A stretch of DNA of 9,197 nucleotides, from NCBI GenBank assembly GCA_946482625.1, contig CAMLSH010000116.1, forward strand, positions 1-9,197, in the 5' to 3' direction. The notes under the pieces are model-generated. The model made no database searches. It had not been told where the DNA came from and saw only the letters and a program-made list of their open reading frames with translations. Positions 1-7,129 of this stretch are shown one piece after another. Position 1 is the stretch's first letter. Each line of letters opens with the position of its first letter. Made by a program: the position numbers and the translations under genes. The DNA is from an uncultured Opitutaceae bacterium. GTDB taxonomy: Bacteria; Verrucomicrobiota; Verrucomicrobiae; Opitutales; Opitutaceae.

Positions 1-483
1 CCGTGGTCGGCAAAAATTTGGGAGCGGCTCCGCGGGGCTGGCAAAGTCACCAAATGCCACGCGGGGGAATTCGACGGAGCGCAGCGGGTGCGCGAAGCGA
101 TTGTAGAGCTCAGAGTGACGCGCGTGCAGCACGGCGTGCGTGCGATTGAAGATCCGCGCGTGGTCGCACTCGCGGTGGAGCGTGGAGTGACCTTTGACGT
201 GTGTCCGATCAGCAACGTGAAGCTGTGCGTAGTGCGTTCGCTGGCGGAGCATCCATTGCGGCGGCTGATGCAGGCGGGCGTGCGTTGCACGGTGAGCACG
301 GACGATCCGCTGGTGTTTGCGAATACGGTCAACGACGAATACGCGGCGCTTGCGGCGGAGGCGGATTTCACGCGGGCGGAACTCGCGCAGCTGGCGAAGA
401 ACGGTTGGGCGGTGGCGAGCGTGCCGGCGACGGTGCGCGAGGCGATGTGTGCGGAGATAGACCGGGTGGCGGCGGGCGGGTGA
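1..483 (+). CDS. add: Adenosine/adenine deaminase family protein, C-terminal part (5' end outside window)
   Basis: Open from the first base of the window in frame 1, so the N-terminal half lies upstream; about 160 residues are visible. The family is the zinc-dependent amidohydrolase group that deaminates adenosine or adenine to inosine or hypoxanthine in cytosolic purine salvage. Visible signatures are HAGE (fragment residues 20-23; the His and the catalytic Glu region), RVQHG (His44, a metal or substrate ligand position) and STDDP (Asp101 and Asp102, metal-binding and catalytic pair). The stretch [11 protein letters not shown] resembles the adenine deaminase branch more than classical adenosine deaminase, so the substrate is uncertain. 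The tail after STDDP has a normal length for the family and ends at a TGA at 481-483. An internal GTG at 88 is not the real start, because the HAGE motif lies upstream of it. Confidence 0.85.
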   Translation, partial: PWSAKIWERLRGAGKVTKCHAGEFDGAQRVREAIVELRVTRVQHGVRAIEDPRVVALAVERGVTFDVCPISNVKLCVVRSLAEHPLRRLMQAGVRCTVSTDDPLVFANTVNDEYAALAAEADFTRAELAQLAKNGWAVASVPATVREAMCAEIDRVAAGG

Positions 484-509
484 TTTTCGATTTTGGATTA
501 TCGATTTGT
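482..509. repeat. Tandem array of four degenerate 7-bp units
   Basis: Four successive heptamers, GATTTTC, GATTTTG, GATTATC and GATTTGT, run from inside the deaminase stop codon into the spacer. The AT-rich composition contrasts with the GC-rich surroundings. No function can be assigned; similar short T/G-rich units occur before fabG at 8401-8431. It may be a chance or slippage-generated array. Confidence 0.5.
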
Positions 510-551
510 AGATCCTGTCGCTTCGCTCGGCACGATTGGGCGGTGGCTGAG

Positions 552-629
552 CTGTAGGAGCGGCTTTATGCCGCGATGTTTGGGGCTGAAAGCGGGTGGA
601 GTGATCGCGGCGCGAAGCCGCTCCTACAG
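552..629. repeat. REP doublet (REPIN/BIME-like inverted pair)
   Basis: Two 26-base units face each other: 552-577 on the plus strand and 604-629 on the minus strand. They match at 23 of 26 positions, with a 26-base spacer. Each unit carries a GTAG tetranucleotide (GTAGGAGCGGCTT...) followed by its own small hairpin with the stem GCGGC/GCCGC (560-564 with 570-574, and 607-611 with 617-621). The three mismatches all fall in the hairpin loop or next to it. GTAG plus an imperfect palindrome in an inverted pair is the organisation of REP sequences mobilised by RAYT (TnpA-REP) transposases. No RAYT gene is in the window. The element occupies the spacer between the deaminase and the pseudouridine synthase, and its large fold (arm to arm) could also act on mRNA ends. 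Confidence 0.85.
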
Positions 630-693
630 GGCGGACCGCCTTTCGCATCGCCAAGCGTTGAGCGGGTGAAGATAACTGCCGACCGCCAATCTC

Positions 694-1722
694 GTGAGCC
701 AACAAACTTATCTCGTTCCTGACGGCGTGCGCCGTATCCGTGCCGACAAGGCGCTTGCCGTCGGGTTTCCCGATCATAGCCGCGTGGCGCTGCAGCGTTC
801 GTTCGATGCGGGACTCGTGTTGATCGCGGGCAAACCGATCAAGCGCGACCACTCGGTCAAAGGCGGAGATGCGATCACGTTTTCGATGCCGGATGTGGTG
901 CCGTCGGAATTGAAGGCGGTGGATATCCCGCTCGATGTGATTTTCGAGGATAAGCACCTGCTCGCGATCAACAAGGCGGCCGGCATGATCGTGCATCCGG
1001 GCGCCGGTACGGGTGAAGACACGCTGGTCCACGCGTTGCTTTCGCACTGCGAAGGCGATCTGAGCGGGATCGGAGGCGTGGAGCGGCCGGGGATCGTTCA
1101 CCGGCTGGATCGTGAAACTTCGGGCGTGATGCTGGTCGCGAAAAGCGACAAGGCGCATCGGGGGCTGGCGGAGCAATTTTCGGAGCGGTCCTTGCAAAAG
1201 GAATACCTCGCGCTGGTCGCGGGTGCGCCGGCGTTGCTCAGCGGCAGCATCAAGAAACCGATCGGGCGTAATCCGAATCACCGGCACAAAATGGCGGTGG
1301 TCGAGAGCGAACTCGGCGGACGCGATGCTCACACGGATTGGGAAGTCGTGGAGAAATTTGGCAAAGTGGCGGCGTTGATGCGCTGCCTGATTCATACGGG
1401 ACGCACGCATCAGATCCGTGTTCATATGAAGGCGCTCGGGCACATCATCCTCGGCGACGAGATTTATGGCTGGAAGCCGGATTCGCGCCTGAAGAAACAG
1501 CCTGCGCGCGTGATGTTGCACGCGGAGCATTTGGTCGTGACACATCCGATCACGGGCAAGTCGCTCGATCTGCGCGCGCCGTTGCCGAAGGATTTTAAGG
1601 CGCAGTTGGAGCAGCTCAGGAAGCTGACGGCGTCGGATATGAAGAAGGAAGCGGCGGCTGTCCGAGCCGTTAAAAAACCGAAGAAGACGGCACCCCCTGC
1701 CGCGCACGTGCACGAAGCGTGA
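694..1722 (+). CDS. rluD: RluD-type 23S rRNA pseudouridine synthase
   Basis: The 342-residue protein has an N-terminal S4 RNA-binding domain (about 14-70) followed by an RluA-family catalytic domain (about 80-300). Its signature HRLDRETSG is at residues 136-144, with catalytic Asp139; AINKAAGMIVHPG (91-103) and GRTHQIRVH further on also fit. E. coli RluD isomerises uridines in helix 69 of 23S rRNA; that exact specificity is inferred from the S4 plus RluA/C/D layout and could instead be another member. The GTG start at 694 is forced: an in-frame TAA lies at 673-675 and the S4 domain begins almost at once. No Shine-Dalgarno sequence is visible. The C-terminal 25 residues are a Lys/Ala/Pro-rich tail beyond the catalytic fold. 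The stop at 1720-1722 lies one base from the stop of the convergent neighbour. Confidence 0.9.
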   Translation: MSQQTYLVPDGVRRIRADKALAVGFPDHSRVALQRSFDAGLVLIAGKPIKRDHSVKGGDAITFSMPDVVPSELKAVDIPLDVIFEDKHLLAINKAAGMIVHPGAGTGEDTLVHALLSHCEGDLSGIGGVERPGIVHRLDRETSGVMLVAKSDKAHRGLAEQFSERSLQKEYLALVAGAPALLSGSIKKPIGRNPNHRHKMAVVESELGGRDAHTDWEVVEKFGKVAALMRCLIHTGRTHQIRVHMKALGHIILGDEIYGWKPDSRLKKQPARVMLHAEHLVVTHPITGKSLDLRAPLPKDFKAQLEQLRKLTASDMKKEAAAVRAVKKPKKTAPPAAHVHEA

Positions 1723-1723
1723 G

Positions 1724-2356
1724 CTACGGCGCGACGGCGGGTTTGGGCTGGATCAACTGCATGGCTTGCTGCGTGAGCCGCCAGTTGAGCAGGTAGTCGA
1801 TGGCGACGAGTTGGTGTGCGGTGACGATCAACCAGAAGACGACGAGGAACGAAATCTTGGCGCTTTTGTGCCGGAGCCGGCGCTGGGCGATAAAGGCGCC
1901 GGGCCAGCCGCCGATGAGTTCGAGGAGGTGAAGCGTCGTTTCGGCCGTGCGCCAGCCGCCGGTGCGCGCCTGGTTTTTATCCCACCAGTAAGCGGCATAG
2001 GTCGTCCCGGATAGGACGACGGCGGTGATGACGAGGAAAAGGGCGTCGAATCGATGCGAGAGTCGGTGGATGGCGAGGGAGGGCGCGATCAGCAGGAGGA
2101 GCAGCGCGAAGAACTGTTTTTTAAGGATACGGCCGGTCGAGCTGGTGATCACCGCTTGTTTCGCGACGGTGCGGCCGGTGAAGTCTTCGCCCAGCGTGAA
2201 CATCACGGTGTCGCCGCGTTCGGGGACTTTGCGGTGCTCGGCGAAATCGCGGCTGTGAATAAAGATCCGGTGCGTGCCGTCGTGGAGAAATCCGAAGCCT
2301 TTGTGCGCATCCCATTCGATGATGCGGCCGGCTTTCTGGGCGGGAGCGTTACTCAT
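1724..2356 (-). CDS. Cold-shock domain / DUF1294 membrane protein
   Basis: The 210-residue protein fuses an N-terminal cold-shock (OB-fold, nucleic-acid-binding) domain to a C-terminal DUF1294 membrane module. The cold-shock part (about 9-70) shows the RNP1-like KGFGFL (19-24) and RNP2-like IFIHSRDF (31-38). The membrane part has hydrophobic segments at about 82-96, 105-123 and 170-190. DUF1294 hallmarks are WDK (125-127), LIGGWPGA (147-154), RHK (162-164) and FW (174-175). This architecture is known in bacteria, but its function is not established; RNA or single-stranded DNA binding at the membrane face is inference. I chose ATG at 2356. A TTG two codons upstream (2362) is possible, but neither has a Shine-Dalgarno site. 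It follows proC by 17 bases on the same strand and is probably cotranscribed with it. Confidence 0.85.
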   Translation of the reverse strand: MSNAPAQKAGRIIEWDAHKGFGFLHDGTHRIFIHSRDFAEHRKVPERGDTVMFTLGEDFTGRTVAKQAVITSSTGRILKKQFFALLLLLIAPSLAIHRLSHRFDALFLVITAVVLSGTTYAAYWWDKNQARTGGWRTAETTLHLLELIGGWPGAFIAQRRLRHKSAKISFLVVFWLIVTAHQLVAIDYLLNWRLTQQAMQLIQPKPAVAP

Positions 2357-2373
2357 GAGCAACGGTGGCGGTC

Positions 2374-3177
2374 TCAGTCGCGCGAGAGTTCTTCGGAGCG
2401 GGCTTTGGCGGCGGCGACGGTTTCCTGGATGATGCCGCGAAAGTCGCGGGCTTCCATGCGCATCAATCCCGCGTAGGTCGTGCCGTTGGGCGAGGTGACT
2501 TGATTGCGGAGGGTTTCGGCGTCGGCCGGACTTTGCGCCATGAGTTTGGCGGCGCCGAGGATCGTCTCGACGGCGAGTTGGTAGGCGGCTTCGCGACTCA
2601 GGCCGGCGGATACACCGGCTTCGCGGAGGGCGGCGGCGAATTCGAAAACGTACGCAGGGCCGCTGCCGCTGACGGCGGTGACGGCGTCGAGCTGGGATTC
2701 TTCGACGGCGACGGTTTTGCCCATGGCGCCGAGGATTTTATCGACGAGCGACTGATCGGACTGAGAGAGGGGTTTCAATGCGTTCCAGCCGGTGATGCCC
2801 GCGCCGATCTGGCCGGGGGTGTTGGGCATGGAACGGACGAGGTTGCGGGCTTTGGGGAAAACCTGAGCCAGGCGGGCGAGGCGTTTGCCGGCGAGGACTG
2901 AGAGGACGAGTTTGCCGGCGGTGAGTTCGGCGAGACGTGGATCGAGCCCGGCGAGTTGCTGAGGCTTGCAGGAGAGGACGAGGGCGTCGGCGTCGCGCAA
3001 CAGTCCGGCGAGGTCGGCTGTCGCCAGAATTCCCGTACGGGCGGCGAGGGCGTCGGCAGTTTTGCCAGAGCCGCTCAGGCAGATGAGCGAGGACTTGGGA
3101 GTGCCTTTGGCGAGGAGGCCGTCGACCATGGCGGAGGCCATGCGACCGGCGCCGAGGAAGGCGATCTGGCTGCTCAT
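2374..3177 (-). CDS. proC: Pyrroline-5-carboxylate reductase
   Basis: This enzyme reduces 1-pyrroline-5-carboxylate to L-proline with NAD(P)H, the last step of proline synthesis in the cytosol. The 267 residues are a normal length. The N-terminal Rossmann fold begins with IAFLGAGRMA (5-14), the dinucleotide-binding loop. CKPQQL (70-75) and RSMPNTP (115-121) are typical of the nucleotide domain. The C-terminal helical dimer domain carries AVSGSGPAYVF (168-178) and TSPNGTT (228-234), the most conserved ProC signatures. The ATG at 3177 overlaps the stop of the upstream kinase gene as ATGA, suggesting translational coupling. No Shine-Dalgarno sequence precedes it; the ten bases upstream are mainly C and T. 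Confidence 0.96.
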   Translation of the reverse strand: MSSQIAFLGAGRMASAMVDGLLAKGTPKSSLICLSGSGKTADALAARTGILATADLAGLLRDADALVLSCKPQQLAGLDPRLAELTAGKLVLSVLAGKRLARLAQVFPKARNLVRSMPNTPGQIGAGITGWNALKPLSQSDQSLVDKILGAMGKTVAVEESQLDAVTAVSGSGPAYVFEFAAALREAGVSAGLSREAAYQLAVETILGAAKLMAQSPADAETLRNQVTSPNGTTYAGLMRMEARDFRGIIQETVAAAKARSEELSRD

Positions 3178-4328
3178 GGAAAGGGATTTTGGGTGAACGG
3201 GGCGGTCGTGACGGATCGGACTTTTTTGATGAGCGGATGCAGGAGCACGGCCGAGCTGCCGCCGCCGGGGCGGTCGATCACGTTGATCTCGCCGCCGAGA
3301 TTGCGGAGCGCATGGCGGGCGACGGTGAGGCCCATGCCGACGCCGACGGTTTCCTTGGTGCTCACAAAGGGCTCGAACATGGTGTCGCGGATGCGCGGCG
3401 AGATGCCCGTACCGCGATCCTCGATACGGATCTCCACGGCGGGAGCGCCGCCGGGCATGTCGATAAGGCGCGTGGTGATCTGGATGGGGCGTTCGCGCGA
3501 GGCCTTGGAGCCGTAGCTTTCCCAGGCGTTGATCAGCAGCTTCGCGAGGACGTCCTCGAAAATTTCGACGTGGGTTTCGACGGGCTGGTCGCCGAGGGGA
3601 TTATCGATGACGACAGGCTCGGGGATTTTGAAATCGGTCTGATAGCGGTTCACGCCGTCATCGATGAGGCGTTGCAGGCTGAACTTCAGCATCGGCGGGC
3701 GGGATTTCACCACGAGCGTGCTGAGTTGTTTGATGATGTTGACGATGCGTTGGACGGCGGCCTCGACGTGTTCGGCGTTCTTTTTGACGAACTCGGGTTT
3801 CGTGGGATGAGCCTTGATGAGGTCGAGATAGCCGAGGACGACGCCGAGGAGATTATTTAGGTTGTGCGCGATGCCCTGGGTGACGGCGCCGACGGTGGCG
3901 GCTCGGCGGGCCTCCTGGAGGCGGCGCTGGAGGTCGACCATCTCGCGGTTGATGGCGACGAAGCGGAGCTGGGTCTGCACGCGCGCGAGCGTCTCATCGA
4001 GGTCGATCGGCTTGGTGATGTAATCGACGGCGCCGACGGCGAGGCCTTCGAGTTTACTCTCCTTCGAACTGCGGGCCGTGATGAAGATGATCGGGATGGA
4101 GCGGGTGTCTTCCGTCTCTTGCAGACGCTGGCAGACCTCCATGCCGTCCATGTCGGGCATCATGACGTCGAGGAGGATGAGGTCGGGTTTTTCGACCGCG
4201 ACGAGGTCGAGGGCTTCCTGGCCGGTGTACGCGGCGATGACGTGAATGCCTTCGCGCTCCAGCTTGCGTTTGAGGAGCTGGACGTTCACGGGCTGGTCAT
4301 CGACGACCAGAATTTTGGGTGAACTCAT
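3174..4328 (-). CDS. Response regulator-histidine kinase hybrid (REC-HisKA-HATPase_c)
   Basis: The 384-residue soluble signalling protein has a receiver domain first and the kinase core second. Receiver (about 4-120): acidic pocket DD at 10-11, phosphoacceptor Asp54 in LILLDVMMPDMDG, Thr84 and Lys106. A coiled linker (about 125-145) leads to a DHp helix with GIAHNLNNLLG, His155 being the likely phosphosite, then an ATPase domain: N-box Asn267 (LLINAWES), G1 EDRGTGI (303-309), F-box MFEPFVSTK (317-325) and G2 GVGMGL (329-334). There is no transmembrane segment, signal peptide or PAS/GAF sensor, and no DNA-binding output. It may take phosphate or input from another kinase through its receiver; that is inference. 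Oddity: the residue after the phospho-His is Asn156, where many kinases have Glu or Asp. A 93-base gap separates it from upstream folD, and its stop overlaps the proC start. Confidence 0.92.
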   Translation of the reverse strand: MSSPKILVVDDQPVNVQLLKRKLEREGIHVIAAYTGQEALDLVAVEKPDLILLDVMMPDMDGMEVCQRLQETEDTRSIPIIFITARSSKESKLEGLAVGAVDYITKPIDLDETLARVQTQLRFVAINREMVDLQRRLQEARRAATVGAVTQGIAHNLNNLLGVVLGYLDLIKAHPTKPEFVKKNAEHVEAAVQRIVNIIKQLSTLVVKSRPPMLKFSLQRLIDDGVNRYQTDFKIPEPVVIDNPLGDQPVETHVEIFEDVLAKLLINAWESYGSKASRERPIQITTRLIDMPGGAPAVEIRIEDRGTGISPRIRDTMFEPFVSTKETVGVGMGLTVARHALRNLGGEINVIDRPGGGSSAVLLHPLIKKVRSVTTAPFTQNPFP

Positions 4329-4421
4329 GAAGGGATGAACGTTGAGCGCGACTTGAGCGGGAGCAAGATGCGCGACTGAAAAAGGTTTGTGAAGAATTGC
4401 GGGCGGCGACGTGTGCGGCGT

Positions 4422-5297
4422 TTAGCGCGAGCCGGCGAGGCGGTGGGCCTTGACGGTGTTTTTCATGAGCATGGCGACGGTCATCGGGCCGACGCCGCCG
4501 GGGACGGGCGTGATTTTCGAGGTGAGTGGCGAGACGGTCGCGAACTGCACGTCGCCGACGAGCTTGTAGCCAGATTTCTTGGACGCATCGGGGACACGGT
4601 TGATGCCGACATCGATGACGACGGCGTCGGGTTTGACCATGTCGGCGGTGACAAACTCGGCGCGGCCGATGGCGGCGATGAGGACATCGGCCTGACGGGT
4701 GATGGCGGGGAGATTGGCCGTGGCGGAGTGACAGATCGTGACGGTGCCGTTCGCGCCGGCTTTTTTCTGGAGGGCGAGCAGGGCGACGGGTTTACCGACG
4801 ATCAGACTGCGGCCGAGGACGACGACGTGCTTGCCGCGCAGATCGACGCCGCTGCGGGCGAGCAGCTCCATGATGCCGGCGGGCGTGCAGGCGACGAAGC
4901 CGGTTTCGTCTTCCTGCGCGACTTTGCCGAGGTTGATCGTGTTGAAGCCATCGACGTCTTTCTCGGGGGAGACGCGGCGGAAGACGGCGACCTCGTCGAT
5001 GTGCTTGGGAAGGGGAGACTGGACGAGGATGCCGTCGACGGCGGGGTCGGCGTTGAGCTGGTCGATGATGGCGAACAGTTCGTCCTGCGTGATGGTGACC
5101 GGTGGCAGGATGATGCGGCTGGCGATACCGATCTCGGCGGAGGTCTTTTCCTTTTTGGTGACGTACGAAACGGACGCCGGGTCGTTGCCGACGCGGACGA
5201 GGGCAAGGCAGGGCTTGCGGCCAGGGAGTTGGGCGACTTCGGCCTTTAGTTCGGCGATGAGGTCGGCGGCGATTTTGTTTCCGTCAATGAGTTCCAT
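4422..5297 (-). CDS. folD: Bifunctional methylenetetrahydrofolate dehydrogenase / methenyltetrahydrofolate cyclohydrolase
   Basis: FolD interconverts 5,10-methylene-, 5,10-methenyl- and 10-formyl-tetrahydrofolate with NADP, supplying formyl groups for purines and initiator tRNA. The 291-residue length is normal. Catalytic Tyr45 and Lys49 lie in [15 protein letters not shown] (44-58), spaced four apart as in the family. Other signatures are LVQSPLP (91-97), [14 protein letters not shown] (111-124), the dinucleotide-binding GRSLIVGKP (162-170) and [11 protein letters not shown] (263-273). I chose the ATG at 5297 because the family normally begins just before the LIDG motif; an upstream GTG at 5321 would add eight residues of no family character. 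The gene lies 96 bases downstream of the SH3-like gene and 93 upstream of the kinase gene; I saw no clear terminator in either gap. Confidence 0.96.
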   Translation of the reverse strand: MELIDGNKIAADLIAELKAEVAQLPGRKPCLALVRVGNDPASVSYVTKKEKTSAEIGIASRIILPPVTITQDELFAIIDQLNADPAVDGILVQSPLPKHIDEVAVFRRVSPEKDVDGFNTINLGKVAQEDETGFVACTPAGIMELLARSGVDLRGKHVVVLGRSLIVGKPVALLALQKKAGANGTVTICHSATANLPAITRQADVLIAAIGRAEFVTADMVKPDAVVIDVGINRVPDASKKSGYKLVGDVQFATVSPLTSKITPVPGGVGPMTVAMLMKNTVKAHRLAGSR

Positions 5298-5393
5298 GGA
5301 AAAAGAGAGCCCACGAAACACACGGGCGGCGCGAAAAGGAAATCCGTTTCGGGGCCGGGCGGGCGTCGCGTGGGCGGAATGTGAATACGTTGC

Positions 5394-6236
5394 TTACTGG
5401 AGCTGGAGGCTTTCGACCTGGATCACGATGTCTTTGGAGTTCGGGACGGGTTTCGCGGTGCCGTACACGACCACGGTGCGGTCGATGTATTTATCGATCT
5501 GCTCGGTGAGGAGGAGCTTGCTGGTGTCGAGGTAGGCGTAGCGTGCGCCGCCGTCGTCGTTGAGCTGGAATTCGTAGGGGCTGCGGCCGAGTCCGAGAAG
5601 TTTGCGCGAGGAGACGAGTTGGCCCTTGAACAGACGGGGGAGGGCGGAGGAACCGCCGTCGTTGAGGTTGGAGCTGCGTTCGGCGGGCCGGCCGGGAACG
5701 CCGCCGGTCGAGGCGGTGGCGGCTGGGTTGGAGGCAGCGGCGGCTGGGGGCGGTGTGTAGGCGGGCGCGGTGGCGGCAGGAGCGGGGGGGCGTGCTGCGG
5801 CGGTGGCTGCGGTGGCGGAGCCGGGGGCGTAGATGTAGCCGGTGATTTTCTTTTCGAGTTTCAACTGGGTCCATTTGCCGCGGAGGCCGGTGATCTCGGC
5901 GTTGTCGCCGGCGGCGAAGGTGGTGAGAACGGGCGCGTCGGCCTTGGGCTGGGTGCGAAATTCGGCGCCGGGTTTGACGTCGAGATTTTTGGTGAGGTCC
6001 TTGCCGTGCACATACACCTCGTGCGGGCCGGAGAGCTCGATCGCCTGCCAGCCGGGAGGAAGCGCAAGGGCGACGCCGACGGCGGGGGCGGGCTCTTCGC
6101 CGGCTTTGATGACGGCGATGGCGGGCGCGGAGGTGTCCGGGCGGGCGTGGACCGCGGTGGAGGAGGTGAGCGGCGCGGCAACGAGAGACGCGGCGGCGCT
6201 GAAGAATGCGAGAAGGAGACGCGGATTAGTCTTCAT
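5394..6236 (-). CDS. Secreted SH3-like domain protein with Ala/Pro-rich linker (hypothetical)
   Basis: The 280-residue protein is of unknown function. Residues 1-21 form a Sec-type signal peptide (Lys/Arg start, LLLAFFSAAASLVAA core, small residues at the probable cleavage site), so it should act outside the cytoplasm. Residues about 25-80 and 88-136 look like two bacterial SH3-like repeats (VHARPDTSAPAIAVIKAGE, then FRTQPKADAPVLTTFAAGD, both with the pattern of a short strand, R-P or Q-P, and a hydrophobic core). A low-complexity Ala/Pro/Thr linker spans about 138-185. The C-terminal 80 residues (FKGQLVSS...YAYLD...VVVYGTA...IVIQVESLQL) have a beta-rich pattern suggestive of an OB-like fold. 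Its ATG sits inside the end of the upstream pseudouridine synthase gene (11-base overlap, 6226-6236). Domain calls are by eye. Confidence 0.75.
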   Translation of the reverse strand: MKTNPRLLLAFFSAAASLVAAPLTSSTAVHARPDTSAPAIAVIKAGEEPAPAVGVALALPPGWQAIELSGPHEVYVHGKDLTKNLDVKPGAEFRTQPKADAPVLTTFAAGDNAEITGLRGKWTQLKLEKKITGYIYAPGSATAATAAARPPAPAATAPAYTPPPAAAASNPAATASTGGVPGRPAERSSNLNDGGSSALPRLFKGQLVSSRKLLGLGRSPYEFQLNDDGGARYAYLDTSKLLLTEQIDKYIDRTVVVYGTAKPVPNSKDIVIQVESLQLQ

Positions 6237-7026
6237 GAAGTTGGGAGGATTTTTTTGCGGGTGCTTTGTCGGGTGCGCCGGGGATGCGCGGCGTTTTGAA
6301 AAGTTGGGCGATTTCTTTGCTAGAAAGCGGCTTCACGGCCCGCAAAGGAATTCCTTTCAACGGGAAGGCGCCGATCTGGTAGCGCTTGAGGCGTTTCACA
6401 TTGTAGCCGAGCGCCATGAACAGGTGGCGGATCTCGCGCTTTTTGCCGTGGTGCATCTGCACGTCGAGGTGAAGGGAGGCGCCGTCGCGGTTGGGCGCGA
6501 TGAGCGTGGCCTTCTCAACCTGCATGTGCTCGCCCTCGATGGTGACACCGCGGAGCAGCGCGGGTTTGCGCGAGGAGGGGAAGGGAGTCTCGAGTGAAAC
6601 CAGGTAGCGCTTCACCACGATGTTGCTCGGGTGCATGAGGCGGTTTGCGAGATCGCCATCGGTCGTGAGGATGACGAGGCCTTCGCTCTCTTTGTCGAGA
6701 CGACCGGCGCAAAAGAAACGGTATTTGGCGAAGACGCGCGGGAGGACGGTGAAGATGGTGTCGGCGTGAAACGGATCGTCGTTGGTGCAGACGAGGCCGC
6801 GGGGTTTGTGCATCGCGAGCGTGATCTTCGGCTGGGCGACGGGGCGGACGTTTTTGCCGCTGACGGTGATCTTATCGACGCCGGGGGTGATCTTCTGGCC
6901 GAGCGTGGCTTTTTCGGAATTTACCCAGACTTCGCCTTCCTTGATGAGCACTTCAGCTGCGCGTCGGGAGCAGATGCCGGCATCGGCTAGAAATTTTTGC
7001 AAACGGATCGGCTCGGAATCGCTCAT
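6226..7026 (-). CDS. RsuA/RluB/RluE/RluF-family rRNA pseudouridine synthase
   Basis: The 266-residue protein has an N-terminal S4 domain (RLQKFLADAGICSRRAAEVLIKEGEVWVN at about 8-36) and a RsuA/RluB-type catalytic domain starting near residue 69. The catalytic Asp111 lies in AGRLDKESEGL (107-117), followed by TTDGDLANRLMHPS (121-134) and KKREIRHLF farther on, all standard for this branch. It isomerises a uridine in rRNA; whether the target is 16S (RsuA) or 23S (RluB/E/F) rRNA cannot be told from sequence alone, though RluB-like is my best guess. The basic C-terminal tail (about 245-266) is not part of the fold. The ATG at 7026 begins the leftward gene run and faces the divergent flavoprotein gene. 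No Shine-Dalgarno sequence is visible; the six bases before the ATG are CTGCCC. Confidence 0.92.
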   Translation of the reverse strand: MSDSEPIRLQKFLADAGICSRRAAEVLIKEGEVWVNSEKATLGQKITPGVDKITVSGKNVRPVAQPKITLAMHKPRGLVCTNDDPFHADTIFTVLPRVFAKYRFFCAGRLDKESEGLVILTTDGDLANRLMHPSNIVVKRYLVSLETPFPSSRKPALLRGVTIEGEHMQVEKATLIAPNRDGASLHLDVQMHHGKKREIRHLFMALGYNVKRLKRYQIGAFPLKGIPLRAVKPLSSKEIAQLFKTPRIPGAPDKAPAKKSSQLHED

Positions 7027-7129
7027 GGGCAGGCGAGTTGGCGGAAATTTTCAGAGTGAAGCAAGCTCGCGCGCCGCGTTGAAATGAAGTCTTGCGCGAG
7101 CCGGAGGCGTGGCCCAGAACGCAGCTTTT

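Noticed and set aside
201..557. 118-codon plus-strand open frame overlapping the deaminase end
   Set aside because: Gly/Ala-rich out-of-frame reading of the deaminase gene that runs into the spacer and the first bases of the REP element.
3189..4322. Plus-strand open frames of 223 and 152 codons opposite the kinase gene
   Set aside because: Antisense shadows of a gene with clear REC and kinase motifs; Asp/Gly/Ala-rich composition only.
4329..4421. Possible promoter for the kinase gene in the folD-kinase gap
   Set aside because: TTCACA occurs near 4390 but no convincing -10 box is at a suitable spacing, so I do not annotate a promoter.
4389..5249. 286-codon plus-strand open frame opposite folD
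   Set aside because: Composed almost wholly of Gly, Asp, Ala and Val runs, mirroring folD codons; no recognisable motif.
7065..7101. 8-bp inverted repeat GCTCGCGC/GCGCGAGC in the divergent spacer between the RsuA/RluB-type and flavoprotein genes, considered as an operator
   Set aside because: Short, pure GC-alternating arms with a 21-base spacer are expected by chance in this composition; no promoter boxes could be placed around it.
7103..7111. GGAGG followed by GTG as the flavoprotein start
   Set aside because: Only one base separates GGAGG from the GTG, and the added seven residues carry no family similarity; the ATG at 7130 is preferred, though not proven.
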